Assembly (NCBI RefSeq): GCF_027158205.1
Contig: NZ_JAPVLU010000037.1
Coordinates: 1-64,000 of the forward strand
Direction of reading: 5' to 3'
Origin: Streptomyces sp. H39-S7
GTDB lineage: Bacteria; Actinomycetota; Actinomycetes; Streptomycetales; Streptomycetaceae
DNA length: 64,000 nt
The notes beneath the pieces are model-generated. The model saw only the letters and a list, made by a program, of their open reading frames with translations, had not been told where the DNA came from and searched no databases. The position numbers and the translations under genes are program-made. Each line of letters begins with the position of its first letter. The first letter of the stretch is position 1. Below, piece by piece: positions 35,689 to 45,657 of this stretch.

Positions 35689-37079
35689 GACGCCGCCTTC
35701 TTCGTGCTGTCGTTGCTTCGCGTGCTGTTCCCGGCCGGTGGCCGGTCCAGGCCGAGGTGGTCGCGCAGTGTGCTGCCCTCGTAGTCGTGCCGGAAGACGC
35801 CCCGTTCCTGGAGCAGGGGGACGACCGTGTCGGCGAACGCGTCGAGGCCGCCCGGGGTGACGTGCGGGACGAGGATGAAGCCGTCGCTCGCGTCGGTCTG
35901 GACGAACTCGTCGATGGTGGCGGCGATGGTGGAGGGGGAGCCGACGAAGGTCTGGCGGCCGGTGGTCTCGATCACGAGTTCGCGGATGGACAACCCGCCG
36001 GCCTCGGCCTTCTGCCGCCACTCCTTCGCGGTGGCCAGCGGGTCCCGGAACATCCGGACGCTGGCCCGGCCCCGCGCGACCGTGTGTTCGCCCGGGTCGG
36101 GGTCGATGTCGGGCAGCGGACCGTCCGGGTCGTAGCCCGACAGATCGCGGTTCCACAGCTGTTCCAGGTACTTGATCGCGGTCTGCCCGCTGACCTGCGC
36201 CCTGCGGACGTCGTGCGCGTGGTCGCGTGCCTCGGCGTCGGTGTCACCGAGCACGAACGTCGCCGCGGGCAGGATCAGCAGCTCGTCGCGGGTGCGGTGA
36301 TGGCGCGCGAGACGGTCCTTGACGTCGGTGTAGAACGCCCGCCCGGCGTCGAGGGTGCTGTGCCGGCTGAAGATCGCGTCTGCGGTGGCCGCCGCGAACT
36401 CGCGCCCCTCCTCCGAGTCGCCGGCCTGGAAGATGACGGGCCGGCCCTGCGGGCTGCGCGGGACGTTGAAGCGGCCGGCGATGTCGAAGTGCTGGTCGCG
36501 GTGGTGGAACGCACCCGCTCGCGGGTCGCGGAGGTACCGGCCGGACTCCGTGTCGGCGATGATCTCGTCGTCCTGCCAGGAGTCGAACAGTTCCCACGCG
36601 GTGCGCAGGAACTGCTCGGCGCGCGAGTAGCGGTCGTCCTTGGCGAGGAAGCCGCCGCGCCGGAAGTTCTCTCCGGTGAAGGCGTCCCAGGAGGTGACGA
36701 CGTTCCAGGCGGCGCGGCCGTCGGAGAGGTGGTCGAGGCTGGCGAACTGACGGGCGACCTCGTAGGGCTCGTTGAAGGTGGAGTTGATCGTGCCGGTCAG
36801 GCCGATGCGTTCGGTGACGGCGGCCAGGGCGGCGAGCACGGTGAACGTGTCGGGGCGGCCCACGACGTCGAGGTCGTAGATCTCGCCGCCCTGCTCGCGC
36901 AGCCGCAGGCCCTCGGCGAGGAACAGGAAGTCGAACTTGGCGCGCTCGGCGGTGCGGGCGAAGTGCGCGAACGAGCTGAACTCGATGTGGCTGCCCGCCT
37001 CCGGGTCGCTCCACACGGTGGTGTTGTTGACGCCGGGGAAGTGCGCCGCGAGATGGATCTGCTTGAGGGGCTTGCTCAT
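35685..37079 (-). CDS. NtaA/SnaA/DszA-family FMN-dependent monooxygenase
   Basis: 464 aa. IHLAAHFPGVNNTTVWSDPE and FFLAEGL-like DFLFLAEGLRLREQGGEIYD, AAWNVVTSWDAFTGENF and RPVIFQAGDSEEGREFAA are hallmarks of the family, which cleaves C-S or C-N bonds with FMNH2 from a separate reductase. No flavin reductase is in this operon; one encoded elsewhere would be needed. Confidence 0.92.
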   Translation of the reverse strand: MSKPLKQIHLAAHFPGVNNTTVWSDPEAGSHIEFSSFAHFARTAERAKFDFLFLAEGLRLREQGGEIYDLDVVGRPDTFTVLAALAAVTERIGLTGTINSTFNEPYEVARQFASLDHLSDGRAAWNVVTSWDAFTGENFRRGGFLAKDDRYSRAEQFLRTAWELFDSWQDDEIIADTESGRYLRDPRAGAFHHRDQHFDIAGRFNVPRSPQGRPVIFQAGDSEEGREFAAATADAIFSRHSTLDAGRAFYTDVKDRLARHHRTRDELLILPAATFVLGDTDAEARDHAHDVRRAQVSGQTAIKYLEQLWNRDLSGYDPDGPLPDIDPDPGEHTVARGRASVRMFRDPLATAKEWRQKAEAGGLSIRELVIETTGRQTFVGSPSTIAATIDEFVQTDASDGFILVPHVTPGGLDAFADTVVPLLQERGVFRHDYEGSTLRDHLGLDRPPAGNSTRSNDSTKKAAS

Positions 37080-37100
37080 GGTCGGTCGGATCCCTCCGGC

Positions 37101-38342
37101 TCAGGCACTGACGGTGTCGGCGGCGCCGCTGACGCCGGCGGTGGCGTAGCGGTTGGCGGGGCGCGGGAGGCCGAGCAGCCCGCGCAGTGTGCGGGCCTCG
37201 TAGGAGCGGCGGAAGGCGCCGCGGGCCTGGAGTTCGGGTACCAGCGCGCGCGTGATCGCCGGCAGGTCCCGGCTGAGGGTGGCGGGGCGCAGCCGGAAGC
37301 CGGTGAGTCCGGACCGCTGCCACTCCAGGAGCAGATCGGCCAGTTCCGACGGTGTCCCGGTGAACACCTCGGCGTCGCTCGTCCAGGCCTCGCCGGACAG
37401 GGCGTCGAGCCGGTCCCGGCGCGACCGCGCCACTCCGGGCCGCTCGTCGAGGAAGACCACCAGGTCGCCGAAGACGTGCAGGAGGTCGTCGGTCCGCCCC
37501 GCGGCCTCCTGTTCGGCGCGGACCGCGTCGAGGATGGTGCGGGCCTCGTCGGCGTCGTGCGGGGTGACGTAGCCGACGTCGGTGGCGCGCGCCACCAGCC
37601 GGTACGGGACGGCGGCGTGGGCGAGGGCGGTCACGAGGGGCTGACCCTGGGGCGGGCGCGGCGTGATGGAGGGGCCCTTCACGTCGAAGTGCCGCCCGCG
37701 GAAGTCGGCGTAGTGCAGCTTGCCCCGGTCGATGAACCGGCCGGTGGCCACCTCCCGGATCTCCGCGTCGTCCTCCCAGCTGTCCCACAGCCGGCGCACC
37801 ACCTCGACGTAGTCGGCCGCCTCGTCGAACAACTCGTTCGCCAGGTCGGGCGGTTGCGGCTGAGTGGGGTCCGCGGCCCCGAGCAGCGACGGGAAGGAGC
37901 GGCGGCCGAAGTGCGCTGCCTCGTCCGGACGTGCCGACACCTTGACGCGTACTCCGGCGCGGCCGGAGCTGACGTAGTCGAGGGTGGCGATCGCCTTCGA
38001 GAGGTGGAACGGCTCGGTGTGGGTGGCGACCGCGGTCGGTACCAGCCCGATGTGCGTGGTCAGCGGGGCGACCCGGGCGGCGACGAGGACCGCGTCCAGC
38101 CGGCCGCGCACCTGGTCGGTGCGGTCGTCGGGTCCGCTGCGGTCGGCGGACTGCAGGCTGAGGGAGTCCTCGAACGTCACGAAGTCCAGCAGCCCGCGCT
38201 CGGCTTCGAGGACGGCGTCCGCCCAGTAACCGGCGGTGAGCAGTTCCCGGGGGCGGGCGCCGGGCTCCCGCCAGGCGGCCGGGTGCCAGCCGGCGTCGTC
38301 GAGGGCGACGGCGAGGTGCAACGGGTTCAGGGATGCGGACAT
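37101..38342 (-). CDS. LLM-class flavin-dependent oxidoreductase
   Basis: 413 aa, luciferase-like: LNPLHLAVALDDAGWHPAAW, RGLLDFVTFEDSLSLQSADR, THIGLVPTAVATHTEPFHLS, SSGRAGVRVKVS. First structural gene of the LLM trio, 21 nt before the NtaA-type gene; it starts 76 nt after the leader peptide stop. RBS AGGAAGG. Confidence 0.88.
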   Translation of the reverse strand: MSASLNPLHLAVALDDAGWHPAAWREPGARPRELLTAGYWADAVLEAERGLLDFVTFEDSLSLQSADRSGPDDRTDQVRGRLDAVLVAARVAPLTTHIGLVPTAVATHTEPFHLSKAIATLDYVSSGRAGVRVKVSARPDEAAHFGRRSFPSLLGAADPTQPQPPDLANELFDEAADYVEVVRRLWDSWEDDAEIREVATGRFIDRGKLHYADFRGRHFDVKGPSITPRPPQGQPLVTALAHAAVPYRLVARATDVGYVTPHDADEARTILDAVRAEQEAAGRTDDLLHVFGDLVVFLDERPGVARSRRDRLDALSGEAWTSDAEVFTGTPSELADLLLEWQRSGLTGFRLRPATLSRDLPAITRALVPELQARGAFRRSYEARTLRGLLGLPRPANRYATAGVSGAADTVSA

Positions 38343-38375
38343 GGTGCGGTTGCCTTCCTGAGGTGACCGGATGAG

Positions 38376-38404
38376 GACGCACCGCCCCGGAGGCGTGGTG
38401 CGTC
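38376..38404 (-). promoter_or_regulatory. Hairpin between leader peptide and LLM operon
   Basis: GACGCACC...GGTGCGTC, 8-bp perfect stem with an inner GCC/GGC, just after the leader stop codon and 33 nt before the first LLM start. Its position fits an attenuation or translation-coupling element controlled by ribosome position on the leader. Confidence 0.5.
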
Positions 38405-38418
38405 AGCAGGGAGTCAGA

Positions 38419-38541
38419 TCAGTGACAACAGAGGGAGCCGGCGACCCGTTGCAGATCGATGTGCTGGCGTCCGTACAAGTGGACGACGGGCCCGCGGGGA
38501 ACGAGAGTGCCGACGACGACACGATCCTGTGCTGCACGCAT
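38419..38541 (-). CDS. Cysteine-type leader peptide upstream of LLM operon
   Basis: 40 aa. The C-terminal half reads RQHIDLQRVAGSLCCH-stop, matching the recognisable 'putative leader peptide' pattern (R-x-HIDL-x-RV-x-x-x-LC) found ahead of sulfur-assimilation genes in Streptomyces. The two adjacent Cys codons are TGT TGT, uncommon in this GC-rich genome, and lie just before the stop. ATG at 38541 follows AAAGAGG at good spacing; an ATG two codons upstream is too close to that site. Expected role: ribosome stalling at Cys codons when cysteine is scarce switches on the monooxygenase operon. Confidence 0.8.
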   Translation of the reverse strand: MRAAQDRVVVGTLVPRGPVVHLYGRQHIDLQRVAGSLCCH

Positions 38542-38657
38542 CGTCATCACCTCTTTCCGGTGCTTCCTGGTTCGGAGGCCGGTGGCCTCGTCACCTCACA
38601 TCGACGCTATCCCGCCGGGATCGCCCGGCGCAATGGCCGTCGGCCGCCCGTCCCGGT

Positions 38658-39578
38658 CTACCGCGAGACCTCGATCACGACTTTGCCGCGGGTGTGGCCC
38701 TCCTCCACGGCGCGCAGCGCCTGAGCGGCCTGCTCGAAGGGGAACGTTCGCGTCACGAAGGGGTCGAGGACGCCCTCGGCGACCAACCTCGCGACGGCGT
38801 CGAGTACTTCGGTGTTCCGCTTGCGCGCCACCGTCGATCCGCCGAGCTTGACGACGTTCACCTTGTCGGGTCCGCTGATCAGCCGAGCCGGGTCCGTCAG
38901 CAGGACGGCCACGTCCTCCAGGGACGCGCCGCCGACGAGGTCGAAGACCGCGTCGACGCCTTCGGGGGCCGCCGCGCGGACCCGGTCCGCCACGCCAGGG
39001 CCCGACTCGACGTGCACGACGCCAAGGGACTCGGCGAACTCCTTCTTCGCGGCGCTCGCGGTGCCGATCACCCGCAGGCCCCGGTGCGTCGCGATCTGTG
39101 CGGCGGCGGTGCCCACTCCGCCGCCGACACCGTTGATCAGGAGGGTCGTACCGGCCGGCGGGTCGAGCTGCTGGATCCCGTCGTAGGCGGTGGCCACGGC
39201 GACCGGCAGCGTCGCCGCGTCGGCCCAGGACACTCCGGCGGGCTTGTGCGCGGTGCTCACCGCGGGCAGCAGCGTGTACTCGGCGTACCCGCCGGTGAGG
39301 GGGTTGCCGAACACGGCGTCCCCCACCCCGTACCCGTCGACGCCCTCGCCCACCTGCTCCACCACACCGGAGACCTCACCGCCCATCACGGCGGGCAGCT
39401 CCACTGCCGGCGCGTTGGCCTGGACGTATCCCGTCCGGCGCTTCCAGTCGACCGGATTGACCCCGGCCGCCCTGACCGCCACGAGGAGTTGGCCGGCGCC
39501 GGGTACCGGGCGCGGCACGTCGGCGAAGGACTCGGTCTCGGGACCGCCGAACCGGGAGAACACATAGGCCTTGGGCAT
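38658..39578 (-). CDS. NADP-dependent quinone oxidoreductase-like MDR
   Basis: 306 aa medium-chain dehydrogenase/reductase of the zeta-crystallin type, without the zinc ligands. VRAAGVNPVDWKRRTGY, GDAVFGNPLTGGYAEYTLLP, nucleotide-binding LLINGVGGGVGTAAAQIATH. Reduces quinones or enones with NADPH. Stand-alone gene. Confidence 0.88.
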   Translation of the reverse strand: MPKAYVFSRFGGPETESFADVPRPVPGAGQLLVAVRAAGVNPVDWKRRTGYVQANAPAVELPAVMGGEVSGVVEQVGEGVDGYGVGDAVFGNPLTGGYAEYTLLPAVSTAHKPAGVSWADAATLPVAVATAYDGIQQLDPPAGTTLLINGVGGGVGTAAAQIATHRGLRVIGTASAAKKEFAESLGVVHVESGPGVADRVRAAAPEGVDAVFDLVGGASLEDVAVLLTDPARLISGPDKVNVVKLGGSTVARKRNTEVLDAVARLVAEGVLDPFVTRTFPFEQAAQALRAVEEGHTRGKVVIEVSR

Positions 39579-39629
39579 CGGAAACTCACATCTCTGGTCG
39601 AGGAGGCGGGGTGGGCGGGAGCACGGGTG

Positions 39630-40373
39630 TCACCCGGTGGGCTGTGCGGTTTCCGGGATCCGGGCGAAGGTGAAGAGGATTCTGCGGCGGACGGTGAAGC
39701 CGATCGACTCGTACAGGCCGATGGCGCCGGTGTTGGTCTCCGCCGCTTGCAGGAACGGGGTGTCCCCCCGGTCGCGGATGCCGGCGGCGGTGTGGCGGAG
39801 CAGGCGGGTGGCCAGCCCGTGGCCGCGGTGATCCGGGTCGGTGCACACGGCGCTGATCTCCGTCCAGCCGGGGACCCGCAGCCGCTCCCCGGCCATCGCG
39901 GCGAGCCGGCCGCCCCGGCGGATCCCGTAGTAGGCGCCGAGTTCTATCGTGCGGGACTGGAACGGGCCAGGCCGGGTACGGGCGACGAGGTCCAGCATCT
40001 CCGGGACGTCGGCCGGGCCCAGCCGCACCGCCTCCGGCTCCGATGCCGCGCGCAGCGTCTCGTCGACGAGTTGCACGCCGTGGATGGAGTTGACGATCTC
40101 CCAGTCCCCGGGAACAGCCGCGGTTCCGATGACGGCGATGGTGACGCCCGGCTCCACCAGCTGCGCCAGGTCCTTCCAGGCGCGTGGATCCTCGGCGTCG
40201 GCGAGCGCCACGAACGGCGACATGCCGGGCTGGTAGCGGGCGGCGCCGCCGAGCAGTTCGGCGAGGTGGCGGTGCGGGCCGGTCAGCGCGGCCCACGCGA
40301 GGTCGTCCAGGACGTGCGGCCGCGCCGCCGCGTTCTGCTCGGAGTGATGCGGGGGATGGAGACCAGAGGGCAT
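39630..40373 (-). CDS. GNAT family N-acetyltransferase
   Basis: 247 aa. C-terminal GNAT motif EISAVCTDPDHRGHGLATRL with the RGHGLA acetyl-CoA loop, then AAETNTGAIGLYESIGF. The N-terminal half is a FR47-like extension. It follows the MDR start region by 51 nt in the same orientation. Substrate unknown. Confidence 0.88.
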   Translation of the reverse strand: MPSGLHPPHHSEQNAAARPHVLDDLAWAALTGPHRHLAELLGGAARYQPGMSPFVALADAEDPRAWKDLAQLVEPGVTIAVIGTAAVPGDWEIVNSIHGVQLVDETLRAASEPEAVRLGPADVPEMLDLVARTRPGPFQSRTIELGAYYGIRRGGRLAAMAGERLRVPGWTEISAVCTDPDHRGHGLATRLLRHTAAGIRDRGDTPFLQAAETNTGAIGLYESIGFTVRRRILFTFARIPETAQPTG

Positions 40374-40544
40374 GGCGGGGTGACTCTCCGTTCCGGCACG
40401 GTGCTGAGGCTTCTGTCGCTACGGGTTCTGCGGGACCGCGGGAACCGTACACGCCCCAGACTCCAGCAGGGTTGCCGGCCCGTCGAGGATGCGTTGCGGT
40501 CCGAACGCGAACCGGCCGTCCTGGGCGGCGGTTACCGTGTGCGG

Positions 40545-40985
40545 GTGACGGACACCTGGAGCGGCACCGACGCCGGAGTCATCCGGCTTCCCTCCGGACG
40601 GATGGTGCGCGGCCGGGCGCTGCGCAAGCCGCTTCCGGCGGGGCCGGTACCCGACTTCGCGGTCCATCTGCTCGGCAGGCGGCCGCCCGAGGTCCCGTGG
40701 GAAGCGCGCTGGCTGCGCTGGCCCGACTTCCGGCTGCCCGGCGACGACGCGGAAGCCCGGTCCGTCCTCGCCGAGGCGCTGGACCGGGCCGGAGGCCGGC
40801 GCGTCGAACTCGCCTGCGGCGGCGGCCGTGGACGCACCGGTACCGCCCTGGCGTGCCTGGCCGTCCTCGACGGCGTCCCGCCCGGCGAGGCGGTGGCGTT
40901 CGTGCGCCGCCACTACGACGCCCACGCCGTGGAGACCCCCTGGCAGCGGCGCTACGTGCGCCGCTTCGGGACCGTCGGGGCCTGA
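40545..40985 (+). CDS. Protein-tyrosine-phosphatase-like protein
   Basis: 146 aa, GTG start. The loop ELACGGGRGRTGTALACLAV is a CX5R-T/S P-loop (Cys-GGGRG-Arg-Thr) as in dual-specificity phosphatases, and VPWEARWLRWPDFRLPGDDA would supply the general-acid Asp. The usual His before the Cys is Ala. Phosphatase activity on protein or phosphoinositide is possible but unproven. Convergent with the DinB gene by 11 nt. Confidence 0.7.
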   Translation: MTDTWSGTDAGVIRLPSGRMVRGRALRKPLPAGPVPDFAVHLLGRRPPEVPWEARWLRWPDFRLPGDDAEARSVLAEALDRAGGRRVELACGGGRGRTGTALACLAVLDGVPPGEAVAFVRRHYDAHAVETPWQRRYVRRFGTVGA

Positions 40986-40996
40986 CGGCTGCGCCC

Positions 40997-41503
40997 TCAG
41001 GCCCCGACGGTCCCGTCAACGCCCTCCCGCAGGAGGTCGGCGTGGCCGTTGTGCCGGGCGTACTCGAGCGTCACATGGAGCATCACCAGCCGGAGCGAGA
41101 CCTGTTCGTCCCCCTTGGGCTCGTGGACGGTCACCTCGAGCGACCGCGCCTCACGTTCGATCCGGCGCGCGTGCCCGACCTCCGCCCGCCAGGCGTCGAA
41201 CGCTTCCGTGCGGGTGGCGGAGCTCGCGTCGTACGCGACCTGGAAGTCCCGCTCGTCCGACCAGACGAGCGGTATGTCCTCCCCGTTGACGATCCGGCGG
41301 AACCAGGCGCGCTCCACCTCGGCCATGTGCCGCACCAGACCGAGCAGGGAGAGGGAGGAGGGCGGCATCGACCGGCGGCGCAGCTCCTCGTCCGAGAGCC
41401 CGTCGCACTTCATGGCGAGCGTGGCGCGGTGGTAGTCGAGAAAGGCGCGCAGCATCTCGCGCTCATCCGCGACCGCGGGCGGGCCGATGCGTTCGGTGGG
41501 CAA
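40997..41503 (-). CDS. DinB/DUF664 family protein
   Basis: 168 aa four-helix bundle. LRAFLDYHRATLAMKCDGLS, LLGLVRHMAEVERAWFRRIV and HVTLEYARHNGHADLLRE match the DinB/DUF664 family, with candidate metal-ligand His residues in the second and last motifs. Possibly a mycothiol- or metal-dependent transferase; function unknown. Confidence 0.85.
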   Translation of the reverse strand: MPTERIGPPAVADEREMLRAFLDYHRATLAMKCDGLSDEELRRRSMPPSSLSLLGLVRHMAEVERAWFRRIVNGEDIPLVWSDERDFQVAYDASSATRTEAFDAWRAEVGHARRIEREARSLEVTVHEPKGDEQVSLRLVMLHVTLEYARHNGHADLLREGVDGTVGA

Positions 41504-41551
41504 GGCGAGTCCTCTTCCATGGGCGTCGTACGAGCGGTCGGCGGAGCCGCG

Positions 41552-42628
41552 TCACGGGTCGAGGGCGGACGCGGTCGCGTGGCAGGCGCCGCGGCCGTCG
41601 GCGCGGGCGGTGATGCGGCCGGCCCGGATACGGACGGCGATCTCGGTTCCGTCGCTGACGGAGGGCACGCCGGCCGCCGCGGCGAGGGCGCCAGACTCGT
41701 CGAAGACCACCTGCAGGCGCGGCCAGGCCGACGGCGGGAAGGCCCGGCGCAGGCAGCCGCAGAGGTCCGCGACGGCCAGCCGGGCCAGCGGTGCCAGCTC
41801 GTCGGGGTCCCCGGTGACCAGGACGGCGGTGACCGTCGCTCCGGGCGGCGCCGCCCGGACCGCCTCCTCCACCGCCTCGAGGCGGTGCAGTCCGAGCACG
41901 GCCACCACGCCGTCGTCCGCGAGCCGCGCGGCTCTGCCGCGCACCGCGTCGACCGTGGGCGGCGGGGCCCACAGCTCGTCGGTCGGCCACGCCTGGGTGA
42001 TCACGTGCGGAGGCGGCCACCACTCGTTGAGGTCCAGGTCGGCCAGTCGCTCACAGGCACTGACGACGTTGAAGGGTTCGACGAAACCGGGCGCGACCGC
42101 GGCCAGCTGGGCGGCGCCGTGCAGGGTCGTCAGGACGGCTTCCGCGACCCGCACCAGGCTGCCGGCCGGCGCTCCGGGCGCCCGAAGGCCCTCCAGCGCC
42201 AGTCCGAGCAGCAGCGCGTCCAACTTCATCAGCTGCGCGAACGGCCGCCGGATGCGCTCCTCGACGAGGATCTCGGGCATCAGGTACATGCCCAGCCGGG
42301 CTGTGCCGTGCGGCTCGTCGGTGTCCGCGAGCGGGAGCCGCGCGACCCACGCGCGGGCGAGCGCCCCGAGCGCCGCGGAGGCGGTGGTGCCGGGCCCGGG
42401 GTGCGGCGGCTCGGGGGCGCGCTCGGCGAGAGCGGCCAGGACGGCGAAGTACAGCGCGCGTTTGCTGGGGAAGTTGGAGTAGACGGCGCCGCGGGTGAGG
42501 CCGGCGCGGCCGGCGATACGGTCCACCTTGGCGTCCCGGAAGCCGTGCTCGGCGAACTCGTCCCGGGCCGCGGTCAGTACCTTGGCGCGGTTGCGCTCCT
42601 GCAGCTCCACCCTGCTGGGCCGGCCCAT
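41552..42628 (-). CDS. TetR regulator with long C-terminal extension
   Basis: 358 aa, far longer than the usual 200. Residues 8-55: TetR HTH (VLTAARDEFAEHGFRDAKVD, RAGLTRGAVYSNFPSKRALY). Residues 70-200: ligand domain. Residues of about 210-358 are an additional alpha/beta domain containing ATVTAVLVTGDPDELAPLAR and a CGCL segment that I do not recognise. ATG at 42628 chosen because it gives a normal TetR N-terminus. Divergent from the ClpX paralogue and likely its regulator. Confidence 0.85.
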   Translation of the reverse strand: MGRPSRVELQERNRAKVLTAARDEFAEHGFRDAKVDRIAGRAGLTRGAVYSNFPSKRALYFAVLAALAERAPEPPHPGPGTTASAALGALARAWVARLPLADTDEPHGTARLGMYLMPEILVEERIRRPFAQLMKLDALLLGLALEGLRAPGAPAGSLVRVAEAVLTTLHGAAQLAAVAPGFVEPFNVVSACERLADLDLNEWWPPPHVITQAWPTDELWAPPPTVDAVRGRAARLADDGVVAVLGLHRLEAVEEAVRAAPPGATVTAVLVTGDPDELAPLARLAVADLCGCLRRAFPPSAWPRLQVVFDESGALAAAAGVPSVSDGTEIAVRIRAGRITARADGRGACHATASALDP

Positions 42629-42684
42629 TGCCCTCACTCTTGCCTTCGCGCTTCCGCGTTGCGTCCGTCGCGGCTCAAGATACC

Positions 42685-42714
42685 TTGACCATTCAAATGG
42701 TGACGTCATATGGT
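42685..42714 (+). promoter_or_regulatory. Promoter of clpX paralogue overlapped by palindrome
   Basis: TTGACC, 18-nt spacer, TATGGT. The palindrome ACCATT-CA-AATGGT (42688-42701) covers the end of the -35 box and the upstream spacer, the expected place for repression by the divergently encoded TetR protein. Confidence 0.55.
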
Positions 42715-42802
42715 CGCAGCATTCGAGTGACCTTCCCCGGCTTCCGAGTCCTCGCCTGCGGGGCCATTCGACCGGAACGACCGTTTGAGGAGACATTTCC
42801 GC

Positions 42803-44110
<1,308 letters not shown>

Positions 44111-44124
44111 CTACGCTGGGGCCG

Positions 44125-44850
44125 GTGTTCACCTCCCAAGGACCTACGTTCCGCGAACTGACCGTGCAGGCGCTCTCCTCGATCGAGCACGGCTACGACC
44201 TGCTCGCGCCGAAGTTCGACCACACGCCCTTCCGCACCCCCGACCGCTTCCTGGACGCGGTGACCGGCGCGCTGCGCCCGCTCGGGCCGTTCGGCGCGGG
44301 GCTCGATGTCTGCTGCGGTACGGGCGCCGGGGCCGGGGTGCTGCGGGAGCTGTGCGAGGAGCGGGTCACCGGGGTCGACTTCAGCGCCGGGATGCTGGCC
44401 GCCGCCAGTGGGACGGTCCCGCCAGGGCAGGGGCCCGTGGTGGAGTGGGTGCGCGCGGACGTGCGGGCCCTGCCGTTCACGGCGGCGTTCGACCTGGCCG
44501 TCAGCTTCGGGGCGTTCGGGCACTTCCTGCCCGCCGAGCGACCCGGCCTGTTCGCCGGGGTCCACCGCTCGTTGCGGCCGGGCGGCGTGTTCGCCTTCCC
44601 CCTCGGTGCGCCGCTGCCCGTCCGCTCCCCGCTGTACTGGGCGCTGTGCGGCTTCGACGCCGTCATGCGCGTCCGCAACGCGCTGTGGCGTCCGCCGTTC
44701 GTCATGTACTACCGGACCTTCCCGCTGGGTGAGGTCCGCGACGACCTGGTCCGGGCCGGGTTCCGGGTGGAGCTGCTGCCGCTGGAGGAGTTCGGCAGCC
44801 GCCCCGACGGCAGCCCGCACTGCCGACTGGTGGTGGCCCGGCGCGTCTGA
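44125..44850 (+). CDS. SAM-dependent methyltransferase
   Basis: 241 aa, GTG start 14 nt after clpX. Motif I GLDVCCGTGAGAGVL, GVDFSAGMLAAA, DLAVSFGAFGHF and HRSLRPGGVFAF define a small-molecule class I methyltransferase. Probably cotranscribed with clpX and ended by the hairpin just after its stop. Confidence 0.85.
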   Translation: MFTSQGPTFRELTVQALSSIEHGYDLLAPKFDHTPFRTPDRFLDAVTGALRPLGPFGAGLDVCCGTGAGAGVLRELCEERVTGVDFSAGMLAAASGTVPPGQGPVVEWVRADVRALPFTAAFDLAVSFGAFGHFLPAERPGLFAGVHRSLRPGGVFAFPLGAPLPVRSPLYWALCGFDAVMRVRNALWRPPFVMYYRTFPLGEVRDDLVRAGFRVELLPLEEFGSRPDGSPHCRLVVARRV

Positions 44851-44881
44851 CCCCCCGCGAAGGGCGCATTCTCGCGGGGGG
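44851..44881 (+). terminator. Hairpin after the methyltransferase gene
   Basis: CCCCCCGCGA and TCGCGGGGGG, 10-bp stem with an 11-nt loop directly after the stop codon. Confidence 0.75.
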
Positions 44882-44886
44882 ATATG

Positions 44887-44903
44887 AGGAAAGTGTCAGG
44901 GTG
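44887..44903 (+). promoter_or_regulatory. Candidate response-regulator box A
   Basis: AGGAAAGTGTCAGGGTG, 56 nt before the response-regulator start. It matches 14 of 17 positions with a site at 47797-47813 upstream of the lipoprotein gene, suggesting a shared autoregulatory element. Confidence 0.4.
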
Positions 44904-44958
44904 CGGGAAAGATCTCCCGGCGGTATTCCTGAACACCAGTGCGTTTAACATCCCAGGG

Positions 44959-45657
44959 ATGTGCGCACATATTCTGGTCGCGGAAGACGACGAAATGCAG
45001 GCGGAACTGGTACGCCGGTGCGTGGAAGCGCACGGCCACACCGCGACCGTCGTCCATGACGGCCGCTCCGCCGTCGACGAGGTGCGGCGGAGCCGGCCCG
45101 ACCTGCTCGTCCTGGACGTGATGCTGCCGGAGATCGACGGCTGGGGCGTGTGCAGAATCCTGCGGCCCGGCAGCGACCTTCCGGTGCTGATGCTCACGGC
45201 CCGCTCGCACGAGGACGATCTGCTGCTCGGCCTGGAACTGGGCGCGGACGACTACATGACCAAGCCCTACAGCCCGCGTGAACTGATGGCCCGCATCCAC
45301 GCCCTGCTGCGCCGCGTCCAGCGCCCGGCGGTGGCCGCCGACGGCGTCCTGTGGGTCGACACCCTGGCGGTGGACCCCGCCCGGCGGGCGGTGACCTGCG
45401 CGGGGGAGCCGGTCGTCTGCACGCCGGGGGAGTTCGAGATCCTGCGGGCACTGGCGGCCGAACCGGACCGGGTCTTCACCCGCGGTCAGCTGCTGGAGTG
45501 TGTCAGGGGCTACGAGCGCGCCATCTCCGAGCGCGCCATCGACGTCCACATCCTCAACCTCCGCAAGAAGATCGAGCTCGATCCGCGCAAGCCGGCGCGC
45601 CTGCTGACGGTGTTCGGGGTCGGATACAAACTCACCGGAGGCCGCCGTGGGCCGTAA
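44959..45657 (+). CDS. OmpR-family response regulator
   Basis: 232 aa from the ATG at 44959 (MCAHILVAEDDEMQ). Receiver with phosphoacceptor Asp in DLLVLDVMLPEIDGW, Thr in LTARS, Lys in MTKPYSPRE; C-terminal winged helix (CTPGEFEILRALAAEPDRVF; AIDVHILNLRKKIE). The longer in-frame start at 44884 would place the candidate box inside the gene. Coupled to the kinase gene by overlap. Confidence 0.9.
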   Translation: MCAHILVAEDDEMQAELVRRCVEAHGHTATVVHDGRSAVDEVRRSRPDLLVLDVMLPEIDGWGVCRILRPGSDLPVLMLTARSHEDDLLLGLELGADDYMTKPYSPRELMARIHALLRRVQRPAVAADGVLWVDTLAVDPARRAVTCAGEPVVCTPGEFEILRALAAEPDRVFTRGQLLECVRGYERAISERAIDVHILNLRKKIELDPRKPARLLTVFGVGYKLTGGRRGP

